From an uncultured Flavobacteriales bacterium (GTDB lineage Bacteria; Bacteroidota; Bacteroidia; Flavobacteriales; Crocinitomicaceae), in contig CAMLIF010000136.1 in NCBI GenBank assembly GCA_946479985.1, positions 1 to 8,925 on the forward strand: DNA of 8,925 nucleotides, written 5' to 3'. Both the position numbers and the translations under genes were made by a program. The notes under the pieces are model-generated. The model saw only the letters and a program-made list of their open reading frames with translations, had not been told where the DNA came from and made no database searches. This document shows positions 1 to 5,815 of the stretch, piece by piece. Each line of letters begins with the position of its first letter. Positions within the stretch are counted from its first letter, which is position 1.

Positions 1-565
1 ACTCAAAAAACAATATTTTATCAAGCAGGGTATTATCGGAATACTGATTCAACACTTTGCCGATCGATTCCATTGAACCTCTGTATTTATCAATTGACTC
101 TGTTATCTGAAACATATCCAGCATGTGGATTTTCTCACCTTGGACAGTTCGGTCTATTCTCTTCGTGATATAGGATAGTTCACCCGATTTTAGGCGGATC
201 AAACTTGATGGAACAACTCTTATTCCAAAAGCCTCCGCCATACGCATCGTCAAATGCTCATTTTCCGGTAATGATTGAAATTGCTCCGATGGCGGCTTGA
301 ATATATATAAACCTCCCAACGCACCAACAACCGTAAGCCTGGAATTATTCTCTGGTTCCTTTACAATCGACATCGAAAGTTTAGGCTGCACACCAGGTAC
401 TGCTATGCTTCTCTCGACAACATCTTTTGCTAAATCAACCATTTGATCCAAAGAATACGACAAATCCGGCGGCTCCGAAACTCCGAAAAAATTAAGCGAA
501 CATTTTTCATGAAAATCAGCATTTCCCGCCAATTCTTCGTAACAATATAAACACTTAGTCTTCAT
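1..565 (-). CDS. HipA-family serine/threonine kinase, HipT-like toxin (C-terminal part missing)
   Basis: Translating the minus strand from the ATG at 565 gives 188 codons with no stop before the window edge. The family usually has about 300 or more residues. It resembles the HipA catalytic part without the N-terminal subdomain. Visible features are a Cys-x-x-Cys...His-x-x-x-Cys-like pattern at residues 5-22 (CLYC, then FHEKC), a glycine-rich loop VPGVQPKLSM at 56-65, a probable ATP-contacting lysine in YIFKPP (K90), the helix ENEHLTMRMAEAFG at 101-114, and KRIDR at 135-139. The catalytic aspartates lie beyond the edge. Known family members phosphorylate aminoacyl-tRNA synthetases (GltX for HipA, TrpS for HipT). 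The substrate here is unknown. It overlaps the upstream HipA-N gene by 11 bases and is surely co-translated with it. The domain call is firm; HipT orthology is an inference from gene order and the split. Confidence 0.9.
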   Translation of the reverse strand, partial: MKTKCLYCYEELAGNADFHEKCSLNFFGVSEPPDLSYSLDQMVDLAKDVVERSIAVPGVQPKLSMSIVKEPENNSRLTVVGALGGLYIFKPPSEQFQSLPENEHLTMRMAEAFGIRVVPSSLIRLKSGELSYITKRIDRTVQGEKIHMLDMFQITESIDKYRGSMESIGKVLNQYSDNTLLDKILFFE

Positions 566-890
566 CATCTTCAGGTATAGGTATAACGCTCACCGCTCCA
601 ATACAATTTTTACAACAGGCCAATAATAATCCCATTCTGTCATTAGGGTTAATCTTCCAACTCTTGGTTGCCACATCTAATAACCACCCTTCGGGTATCA
701 AGCCTTCAAAAAACGGAAAAAGTTGTTTACTCGAGTATTCCTTTTTCACAACAGGCATAGAAAATGTAATGAAATCCGATGTATGATTCTCTATGTATTC
801 TTTGGTGTACTGAAAAACATAATGTCCATCATTTGTTTCCAAAATAATCCCGGCATGATGCTCTTTATAATAAACATTTCCCTTTCTCAT
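555..890 (-). CDS. HipA N-terminal subdomain protein, HipS-like (111 aa)
   Basis: A free-standing version of the HipA N-subdomain 1 (Couple_hipA type). The diagnostic stretch is LFPFFEGLIPEGW at residues 57-69, followed by KINPNDRMGLLLACCKNCIGAV at about 79-100. This matches the family pattern of FFegLlPEGw, then a D...LL helix, then the GAv strand. In classical HipA these residues form the first 100 or so of one polypeptide. In HipBST systems they are a separate protein, HipS, which acts as the antitoxin that inhibits the kinase HipT. The start ATG (890-888) overlaps the hipB stop as ATGA, and the stop lies inside the start of the kinase gene, so translation of all three is coupled. An acidic EDDED tail ends the protein, and three cysteines (92, 93, 96) sit before GAV. 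Domain identity is clear; the antitoxin role is inferred from HipBST. Confidence 0.9.
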   Translation of the reverse strand: MRKGNVYYKEHHAGIILETNDGHYVFQYTKEYIENHTSDFITFSMPVVKKEYSSKQLFPFFEGLIPEGWLLDVATKSWKINPNDRMGLLLACCKNCIGAVSVIPIPEDDED

Positions 891-1096
891 TTTGTCAATT
901 CTTTACTATTTACAGGTATAAGTTCATGACCAAACATTTGGAGTACGAGGTTCACTTTATCCAAATTGAGGTTCGTTTTACCTTGCTCAATTTTTCGAAT
1001 TACTGTTAATGCAACACCCGCACGTTCTGCAAATTCTTCCTGGGTAAGATTCACTTCCTTTCTGCGCTCTCTTACGAACTCCGCCAATCGCTTCAT
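887..1096 (-). CDS. hipB: HipB-like Xre-family HTH antitoxin/repressor (69 aa)
   Basis: A small DNA-binding protein made almost entirely of one HTH_3 (Cro/C1) domain. It holds LTQEEFAERAGVALTVIRKI at residues 17-36 (helices 2-3), then EQGKTNLNLDKVNLVLQMFG, the usual scaffold of Xre repressors. The only ATG that fits is at 1096-1094. A further upstream TTG at 1105 would add three residues (MHI) but lies inside operator site 1 and is unlikely. There is no Shine-Dalgarno sequence, as usual in Bacteroidota. It is first in the operon and overlaps HipA-N by 4 bases. In the HipBA and HipBST families HipB binds palindromic operators upstream of its own gene and represses the operon together with its partners. 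Three matching palindromes lie directly upstream. It is short for HipB (about 88 aa in E. coli K-12) and lacks an evident C-terminal tail. Confidence 0.88.
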   Translation of the reverse strand: MKRLAEFVRERRKEVNLTQEEFAERAGVALTVIRKIEQGKTNLNLDKVNLVLQMFGHELIPVNSKELTK

Positions 1097-1115
1097 TATA
1101 TGCAATTTAATATAA
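1096..1115. promoter_or_regulatory. Putative HipB operator O1 (TTATAT-N8-ATATAA)
   Basis: A perfect 6-bp inverted repeat around an 8-bp spacer (GCAATTTA). Its first base is the complement of the A of the hipB ATG, so the site fills the whole short leader. A bound protein would block early transcription. It is identical in its half-sites to O2 and O3, at a 40-bp step. Confidence 0.7.
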
Positions 1116-1122
1116 TTACAAT

Positions 1123-1130
1123 CAAATATA
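1123..1130 (-). promoter_or_regulatory. Candidate -7 box of the hipB operon promoter
   Basis: On the minus strand this reads TATATTTG, a full match to the Bacteroidota -7 consensus TAnnTTTG. It sits in the 20-bp gap between operators O1 and O2. The predicted transcription start near 1116-1119 leaves a leader of about 20 bases. No good TTG is found at the -33 position, which falls inside O2, so recognition of this promoter is uncertain. Confidence 0.45.
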
Positions 1131-1135
1131 TAAAA

Positions 1136-1155
1136 TTATATGCAAATGGATATAA
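1136..1155. promoter_or_regulatory. Putative HipB operator O2 (TTATAT-N8-ATATAA)
   Basis: Same half-sites as O1, with spacer GCAAATGG, starting exactly 40 bp further upstream. An 11-base stretch ATTATATGCAA is shared with O1 (1095-1105 and 1135-1145). It covers the region where the -33 element of the hipB promoter would lie, so occupancy should exclude RNA polymerase. Confidence 0.7.
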
Positions 1156-1175
1156 ATCCATTATTATACGCATTT

Positions 1176-1195
1176 TTATATGTCAATGAATATAA
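1176..1195. promoter_or_regulatory. Putative HipB operator O3 (TTATAT-N8-ATATAA)
   Basis: Third copy of the same palindrome, with spacer GTCAATGA, again exactly 40 bp from the previous one. Only the half-sites and the spacer positions G1, A4 and T6 are common to all three copies, which argues for selection on protein contacts and not for a simple recent duplication. Confidence 0.68.
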
Positions 1196-1207
1196 TTGAA
1201 TTAATAG

Positions 1208-1221
1208 TTATGGTACCATAA
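1208..1221. promoter_or_regulatory. 14-bp perfect palindrome between hipB and pgk
   Basis: TTATGGTACCATAA is self-complementary over all 14 bases. It differs from the TTATAT-N8-ATATAA sites and is not in their 40-bp phase. It lies about 50 bp upstream of the pgk -33 box, so it could be a binding site for another regulator or just a chance palindrome in AT-rich DNA. Confidence 0.3.
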
Positions 1222-1269
1222 ATGGTCGAGTAAATCAAATTCTTCCTCCTTCACAAATCACCGATCATT

Positions 1270-1299
1270 TTGCCTATCCAACTCAAAAGCCTATTTTTG
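1270..1299 (+). promoter_or_regulatory. pgk promoter (TTG-N19-TATTTTTG)
   Basis: TTG at 1270-1272 and TATTTTTG at 1292-1299 are separated by 19 bases. This fits the Bacteroidota/Flavobacterium promoter consensus TTG-N(17-23)-TAnnTTTG. Transcription would begin near 1303-1306, giving a leader of about 20 bases before the pgk ATG. Confidence 0.65.
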
Positions 1300-1322
1300 C
1301 GCCATCAATTAGATCCAAAAAC

Positions 1323-2516
1323 ATGGCAGCAATTTCGAATTACGATTTCAAGAACAAACGTGCGTTGGTGCGTGTAGACTTTAATGTTCCATTGAACAAA
1401 GAAACATTAGAGATAACAGATGATACGCGTATTCGGGCTGCTATGCCAACTATCAAACACATTTTGGATCATGGCGGAAGCGTTGTGTTGATGTCGCATT
1501 TGGGAAGACCGAAAGAAGGCCCTGAAGATCGCTTTTCGTTAAAACACATTATCGGGAAAATAGAAAGTTTACTTGGTAAATCAATTCAATTTTCTCCTGA
1601 TTGCGTTGGAGCTGCTGCAAACGAAATGAGTGCAGCATTAAAACCGGGAGAAGTTCTCTTGTTGGAAAACGTTCGTTTTTACAAACAGGAAACTGCCGGA
1701 ACCGAAGCTTTCGCACAAGATTTGGCAAAACATGGTGATTGTTATGTAAATGATGCTTTTGGAACAGCACACAGAGCACATGCATCTACAACGGTGGTGG
1801 CAAAATCATTCCCGAACGATAAAATGTTCGGGTTCCTTTTGGAAAGCGAAATTGAAAGTGTTGATCGCGTATTGAACAGCACCGAAAAGCCATTGACCGC
1901 AATTGTAGGCGGGGCAAAAGTCTCGTCGAAAATTACAATCATCGAACGTTTACTTGAAAAAGTAGATAACCTGATTGTTGGCGGCGGAATGGCTTACACA
2001 TTCGCAAAAGCTCAAGGTGGACAAGTTGGATCTTCATTGGTAGAAGACGATTACCTGGACGTTGCAAACGATATTCTTACAAAAGCAAAAGCAAAAGGAG
2101 TTAACATTTACATTCCGACAGATACTGTTATTGCTGATAAATTCGACAATAACGCAAACACGCAACTCGTTCCAATCGGACAAATTCCGAGCGGATGGAT
2201 GGGGCTTGATGTTGGTCCGGACAGTATTGCTTCCTGCGCAAAAATCATTGAAGATTCTAAGCTCATCCTATGGAACGGCCCGATGGGAGTTTTCGAAATG
2301 AGTAATTTCCAGAAAGGAACAGCTGAAGTAGCACAGGCAATTGTCCGCGCAACTAAGAAAGGAGCTTTTTCGCTTATTGGCGGCGGCGATTCAGTTGCTG
2401 CGATTAATCTTTTCGGATTGGCAGATGACGTGAGTTATGTTTCAACCGGTGGTGGTGCGATGCTGGAATACCTGGAAGGCATTGAACTTCCGGGAATTAA
2501 GGCAATTCGCTCTTAG
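1323..2516 (+). CDS. pgk: Phosphoglycerate kinase
   Basis: Full-length 397-aa PGK, the usual family size. It transfers phosphate from 1,3-bisphosphoglycerate to ADP in the cytosol, the first ATP-yielding step of lower glycolysis, and runs in reverse in gluconeogenesis. The N-domain substrate-binding motifs are RVDFNVP (17-23), SHLGRPK (58-64), and [12 protein letters not shown] (112-123). The hinge and nucleotide-binding C-domain motifs are GGAKVSSK (196-203), WNGPMGVFE (317-325), GGGDSV (353-358) and [11 protein letters not shown] (374-384). All key residues are present and the frame is intact. The start ATG follows a well-formed promoter by about 24 bases. The gene is divergent from the hipB operon and followed 92 bases later by a lipoprotein gene on the same strand. 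No convincing terminator lies between, so read-through is possible. Confidence 0.99.
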   Translation: MAAISNYDFKNKRALVRVDFNVPLNKETLEITDDTRIRAAMPTIKHILDHGGSVVLMSHLGRPKEGPEDRFSLKHIIGKIESLLGKSIQFSPDCVGAAANEMSAALKPGEVLLLENVRFYKQETAGTEAFAQDLAKHGDCYVNDAFGTAHRAHASTTVVAKSFPNDKMFGFLLESEIESVDRVLNSTEKPLTAIVGGAKVSSKITIIERLLEKVDNLIVGGGMAYTFAKAQGGQVGSSLVEDDYLDVANDILTKAKAKGVNIYIPTDTVIADKFDNNANTQLVPIGQIPSGWMGLDVGPDSIASCAKIIEDSKLILWNGPMGVFEMSNFQKGTAEVAQAIVRATKKGAFSLIGGGDSVAAINLFGLADDVSYVSTGGGAMLEYLEGIELPGIKAIRS

Positions 2517-2608
2517 ATTTCGCATTAATCTGCAAAAAACAATCAGATTCCTGCTTTGGAATAGAAATTTAGCTCACAACGGCATGATTTTAGCTGATTC
2601 CGCTACCT

Positions 2609-3343
2609 ATGAAATCAACTTCTATCTTTCTCATTGCCTCGTTACTTCTTTCAGTAAATTCCTGCTGCAAACCAGAAAAAAAGCACTTAAATAAGCAATC
2701 CGAATCTAGCATTCCACCAAATCCATTGGATACCATCGTTGGTGAAAAACTGCTGGACAAAAACAGTATTCGTCCTTCAAACTTCAACCAAATTCTCCGT
2801 GTTCCGGCAAACTATCTTGAGAAGGAATCAATAAGCTGGAAGATCACCAAACTGAGTTCGGAGTACTACTTACTTGATCATAATACCAATTTTGCCTTTT
2901 CCCGGCCAACAGCAATTTTGGTAAAAATACAGGCAAACAAGATTGTTCTCTACAAAGAGATTGAAGACTACAATGTGAAGAAGGCCATTGCTGCAAACGG
3001 CTATGTTTATGCGCTTTGCGACGATTTTAAAGAAGGTAGAGGTGCCTGGCCCGCCAAGTATGATATTCAGGTATTGGCACTGAATCACGAACTGAAAGAA
3101 ACCTGGTCATACAAAACCATTTCCCGAGAATATCCCTTTGAAGCAAATGATCTGATTCTCAAAAAAGACACGCTAGTTGCAAAAGTGAATATCATCACTG
3201 GTTGCTCCATTTGCTATTCTACCGTGGCTATTTTATTTAATCGGAAAGGGAAGATTTTTGCCTATTCACAGGCAGGAGGACAAAACGACGGCGGATGGAG
3301 ACCAAATCAGGAAACCATGGAACGTATTTTCAGAAAGGAGTAA
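2609..3343 (+). CDS. Hypothetical lipoprotein (244 aa)
   Basis: I do not recognise this family. Residues 1-18 form a lipoprotein signal peptide: a basic N-terminus (MKSTS), a hydrophobic core IFLIASLLLSV, then NSC with C19 the likely lipidated cysteine (C20 follows). The mature part begins with a polar, Lys/Ser/Pro-rich linker (about 21-60), then a mostly beta-predicted domain. Phrases such as AIAANGYVYALCDDF (126-140) and YDIQVLALNHELKETWSY (151-168) resemble beta-propeller-like blades, but too few are visible to claim that fold. A C-x-x-C pair (C199, C202 in GCSICY) near the C-terminus could form a disulfide or bind metal; the missing following His argues against c-type haem. It is expected at the cell envelope. 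It follows pgk by 92 bases with no obvious promoter of its own and converges on gatC with only 21 bases between the stops. Confidence 0.8.
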   Translation: MKSTSIFLIASLLLSVNSCCKPEKKHLNKQSESSIPPNPLDTIVGEKLLDKNSIRPSNFNQILRVPANYLEKESISWKITKLSSEYYLLDHNTNFAFSRPTAILVKIQANKIVLYKEIEDYNVKKAIAANGYVYALCDDFKEGRGAWPAKYDIQVLALNHELKETWSYKTISREYPFEANDLILKKDTLVAKVNIITGCSICYSTVAILFNRKGKIFAYSQAGGQNDGGWRPNQETMERIFRKE

Positions 3344-3364
3344 TAAACATCTCCCGAACTCACG

Positions 3365-3655
3365 TTATTTATCCAACACTTTAGGAATACGGAAATAATC
3401 AGAATCTTTCTTCGGAGCGTTTTTCAATGCTTGTGCCTGCGTAATGGTTACTTCCGGCTCGTCCAAACGCAGAACATTCTTTTCTTCGTTCATGAAAATA
3501 AGCGGTTCCACATTGTCTGTCGGAACTTCAGCCAAAATGCTCATAAAATCCATGATCTTTGTTAAATCATTGATGATCTCTGTTTTAGCTGCGCCTTCAA
3601 AACGAAGTTTTGCCAAATTGGAAATATGATCGATTGTGTCTTCTGAAATTTTCAT
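3365..3655 (-). CDS. gatC: Asp/Glu-tRNA amidotransferase subunit C
   Basis: A 96-aa GatC, the normal size. GatC is the small belt-like subunit that stabilises the GatA-GatB complex. The complex converts Glu-tRNA(Gln), and in some species Asp-tRNA(Asn), to the amide form for protein synthesis. Family features are the N-terminal helix TIDHISNLAKLRF (7-19), the helix INDLTKIMDFMSIL (28-41), NVEPL (48-52), LRLDEP (62-67) and the C-terminal signature LKNAPKKDSDYFRIPKV (77-93). gatA and gatB are not in the window, as is common in Bacteroidota. A TATTTTTG -7 box ends only four bases before the ATG, so the mRNA is probably leaderless or nearly so. The repeat element at 3691-3932 separates it from plsC upstream on the same strand. 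Confidence 0.96.
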   Translation of the reverse strand: MKISEDTIDHISNLAKLRFEGAAKTEIINDLTKIMDFMSILAEVPTDNVEPLIFMNEEKNVLRLDEPEVTITQAQALKNAPKKDSDYFRIPKVLDK

Positions 3656-3659
3656 GCTG

Positions 3660-3667
3660 CAAAAATA
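3660..3667 (-). promoter_or_regulatory. Candidate gatC -7 box
   Basis: The minus strand reads TATTTTTG followed by CAGC and the gatC ATG. The match to TAnnTTTG is complete. No TTG is seen at the -33 distance. The expected start of transcription falls on or next to the start codon. Confidence 0.45.
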
Positions 3668-3690
3668 AGATATTTTGATTGATAATCCTG

Positions 3691-3932
3691 ATGTAGGTTC
3701 GAGTCGCGACGGGAGTTATGTATTATACGCACCCAAATCACAAAATCGATTATTATCTGTAAGACAGGTATTCTAAATCGCGCAGCGTTAGCGAGCAGGG
3801 AATTCGTGCATTCGCGGGATACAAGCTTACCGCGAATTCGCGAATTGGCTCCGTTAACACTTCGCAAAAGAAACACTAAATGTTTGTTGGGTGCGTATTG
3901 TACTTAATTCCCGTCGCGACTTGCCCCTACAT
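3691..3932. repeat. REPIN/MITE-like inverted-repeat element (242 bp)
   Basis: The left arm 3691-3736 and the reverse complement of the right arm 3887-3932 agree at 39 of 46 positions by hand alignment. Both begin ATGTAGG, contain AGTCGCGACGGGA and end ATACGCACCCAA. Inside is a second inverted repeat, 3801-3817 against 3830-3846 (15 of 17 pairs, unit like AATTCGCGAATTCGCGG) with a 12-base loop, so the whole element can fold into a long cruciform or RNA hairpin. No credible protein is encoded in it. Both outer ends carry GTAG next to the palindrome GTCGCGAC, as in REP sequences mobilised by RAYT transposases, but a MITE is equally possible. It fills most of the 271-base gap between plsC and gatC, and its right end reaches into plsC. 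A related half-site recurs at 7698-7739. Confidence 0.8.
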
Positions 3933-4676
3933 TAAACCGCGCTCCTTCAACGGAGCGGAAATTAATTCGAAGGTCTTTACACTCAACTCAGCTTCTGTAA
4001 GCCGGCTTACTTCTTCGGCCGAGATCACAGGATGAAAAACGACACGTGAAATTCCCGGATGCGCGTAATCAACATGAAATGGCTCGGAAAAAACGTGGTA
4101 GTTATCCAAAAATGTCATTGAAACTATGGGCACTTTTGCACTTTTTGCCAATTTGAAAGCGCCATCCTTAAACGGGATCATCGCAGGAACATTGTCATCG
4201 GGAATACCGCCTTCGGGAAACAGGACAATCGACCAGCCCTCTTTCAAGGCCTGTTTTGCCTGGATGAACGACATAGCAGCCAAACGCTGGTTTTTTCGAT
4301 GAACAGGAATATTCAGGTCGATAAAAAATCGTTTCACCAGCGGATAAGAAAGTATTTCCGCTTTCCCCATAAACAAAAACGGATGGTGAGGAACAATAGC
4401 ATACATTAAAAAAATATCGAAATAGGAAGTGTGATTCGACACAATGATACACGGACCCGCCGGCAATTGCGGCCTGTTCTTCTTTATCACGATCACCAGT
4501 GTAAAAACCTGCATGAGGTAACTCCAAACCATGAAAATCTTAAAGCTGTGTTTCTTCCACGATTTACGCGATAAAACCAGCAGGAAAAAAGGATAGAATA
4601 AAATTAAGAACAACACAAAAACTGCTCCCACGTAGAGTTTGAAAGGGAAACAAAGAATACCCAGCAGTTTTTTCAT
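3927..4676 (-). CDS. plsC: 1-acyl-sn-glycerol-3-phosphate acyltransferase (PlsC family)
   Basis: A 249-aa membrane acyltransferase. It adds the second acyl chain to lysophosphatidic acid to make phosphatidic acid, the precursor of all phospholipids, at the inner face of the cytoplasmic membrane. The N-terminus has a long hydrophobic segment (about 14-36) and a second one (48-64). Catalytic motif I is NHTSYFD (81-87, H82 and D87). Motif II is around NIPVHR (122-127). Motif III is FPEGG (153-157), with G where many members have T. Motif IV is around VPIVSM (182-187). The substrate could be a related lysolipid, since PlsC paralogues occur in Bacteroidota. The start ATG follows a TATTTTTG box by five bases. 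The last codon and the stop (ATG TAG, 3932-3927) lie within the right arm of the inverted-repeat element, so the original C-terminus may have been changed by insertion. Confidence 0.95.
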   Translation of the reverse strand: MKKLLGILCFPFKLYVGAVFVLFLILFYPFFLLVLSRKSWKKHSFKIFMVWSYLMQVFTLVIVIKKNRPQLPAGPCIIVSNHTSYFDIFLMYAIVPHHPFLFMGKAEILSYPLVKRFFIDLNIPVHRKNQRLAAMSFIQAKQALKEGWSIVLFPEGGIPDDNVPAMIPFKDGAFKLAKSAKVPIVSMTFLDNYHVFSEPFHVDYAHPGISRVVFHPVISAEEVSRLTEAELSVKTFELISAPLKERGLM

Positions 4677-4681
4677 TCACT

Positions 4682-4689
4682 CAAAAATA
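4682..4689 (-). promoter_or_regulatory. Candidate plsC -7 box
   Basis: The minus strand reads TATTTTTG, then AGTGA and the plsC ATG. It is the same box as for gatC and equally close to the start codon, predicting a leaderless or very short-leader mRNA. No TTG is found at the standard -33 spacing. Confidence 0.42.
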
Positions 4690-4721
4690 AGACATTCTTA
4701 CACCAAGGTGACAGAAAACCT

Positions 4722-4729
4722 TAAATTCG
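4722..4729 (+). promoter_or_regulatory. Candidate trpS -7 box
   Basis: TAAATTCG matches TAnnTTTG at 7 of 8 positions and lies 16 bases before the trpS ATG. TTA at 4698-4700 could serve as a weak -33 element, 21 bases upstream. This 69-base divergent region must hold both the plsC and trpS promoters. Confidence 0.35.
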
Positions 4730-4745
4730 CAGAAAAAACAAACAA

Positions 4746-5714
4746 ATGTCCAGAATACTTACCGGAATTCAGAGTACAGGAACACCGCATTTGGGGAACT
4801 TACTCGGAGCAATTTTTCCAGCAATTGAATTGGCCAATAACCCAAAAAACGATTCGTTTTTGTTTATTGCAAATCTGCATTCATTAACACAGATCAAAGA
4901 CCCGGCTGTGATGAAGCATAACACCTATTCAACTGCAGCAGCGTGGCTTGCTTCCGGACTGGACCCGAAAAAATCTACATTTTACCGCCAAAGTGATATT
5001 CCTGAAGTTGCGGAATTGATGTGGTATTTGCTTTGCTTCTTTCCGGTTAGCCGCCTGGAACTGGCACATTCGTATAAAGACAAAAAAGACCGGTTAGCCG
5101 ATGTCAACGGTGGATTATTTACCTATCCAATCTTAATGGCTGCCGATATTTTATTGTATGATGCTGATGAAGTTCCGGTTGGAAAAGATCAGCTTCAGCA
5201 TTTGGAAATGACACGCGACGTTGGTGGAAGAGTAAATCATATTCACGGGGATGTTTTTGTTTTACCGCAAGACCGGATCAATAAAGACACACAGCTGGTT
5301 CCGGGAACAGATGGTGAAAAGATGAGTAAATCGCGCAACAATTACATTGATATTTTTCTTCCGGAAAAGGAGTTGAAAAAGCAGGTAATGGGAATTGTAA
5401 CTGATTCGAAAGGACTGGAAGAACCTAAAGATCCCGATACATGTAACGTATTTAAATTATACGAGTTGTTGGCAGAATCGGCAGATATTGCAGCCATGCG
5501 CACAAATTACACCAATGGTGGTTTCGGTTACGGTCACGCGAAAACAGCTTTGCTTAATTTAATCTTAACCAAATTCGCATCAAACAGGGAAATCTATAAT
5601 CATTATATGACAAATCTCGATGAACTGGAGTCTATTTTACGGCTGGGAGCAGAAAAAGCAAGAGCCGTTGCAAGACCAGTTTTAGCAAGGGTTCGGGAAA
5701 AAATGGGCTACTAA
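4746..5714 (+). CDS. trpS: Tryptophanyl-tRNA synthetase
   Basis: Full-length 322-aa class I aminoacyl-tRNA synthetase that charges tRNA(Trp) with tryptophan using ATP, in the cytosol. Signatures are ILTGIQSTGTPHLGN at the N-terminus (the HIGH-equivalent at residues 14-18), MAADILLYDADEVPVGKDQLQHLE (131-154, tryptophan pocket and dimer region with D135), and KMSKS (192-196). Length and C-terminal alpha-helical anticodon-binding part are normal. In E. coli the kinase HipT is reported to phosphorylate TrpS at S197, the first serine of KMSKS; S194 is the equivalent here. The HipT-like gene at the left end of the window makes this a candidate target, by inference only. The gene is divergent from plsC and is followed about 100 bases later by an intrinsic terminator. 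Confidence 0.98.
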   Translation: MSRILTGIQSTGTPHLGNLLGAIFPAIELANNPKNDSFLFIANLHSLTQIKDPAVMKHNTYSTAAAWLASGLDPKKSTFYRQSDIPEVAELMWYLLCFFPVSRLELAHSYKDKKDRLADVNGGLFTYPILMAADILLYDADEVPVGKDQLQHLEMTRDVGGRVNHIHGDVFVLPQDRINKDTQLVPGTDGEKMSKSRNNYIDIFLPEKELKKQVMGIVTDSKGLEEPKDPDTCNVFKLYELLAESADIAAMRTNYTNGGFGYGHAKTALLNLILTKFASNREIYNHYMTNLDELESILRLGAEKARAVARPVLARVREKMGY

Positions 5715-5815
5715 ATGTTATATTTTTCACCAAAACATGCTCAAAGTCAAAAAAATAGTTATTTTTGATACCATGTTATTCCAACATAAACTACTTTTAT
5801 TTTAAACCAAATGTT

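Noticed and set aside
1158..1186. TTGACA on the minus strand at 1186-1181 as a sigma70-type -35 box for hipB
   Set aside because: The bases at the 17-bp spacing read TAATGG, a poor -10. Bacteroidota use TAnnTTTG, and TTGACA here is explained by the O3 spacer.
2527..2562. Short hairpins after pgk (AATCTG/CAGATT and ATTCC/GGAAT)
   Set aside because: They have only 5-6 bp stems, overlap each other and lack a T run, so they do not support a terminator.
2437..2694. 85-aa plus-strand open frame spanning the pgk end and the lipoprotein start
   Set aside because: It is out of frame with both genes, and its sequence has no recognisable features.
3652..3876. 74-aa open frame on the minus strand across the gatC upstream region
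   Set aside because: It lies almost wholly inside the inverted-repeat element and overlaps the gatC start. Its protein is a translation of the repeat with no domain or signal.
4195..4527. 110-aa minus-strand open frame
   Set aside because: It is another reading frame of plsC, whose acyltransferase motifs are clear in the accepted frame.
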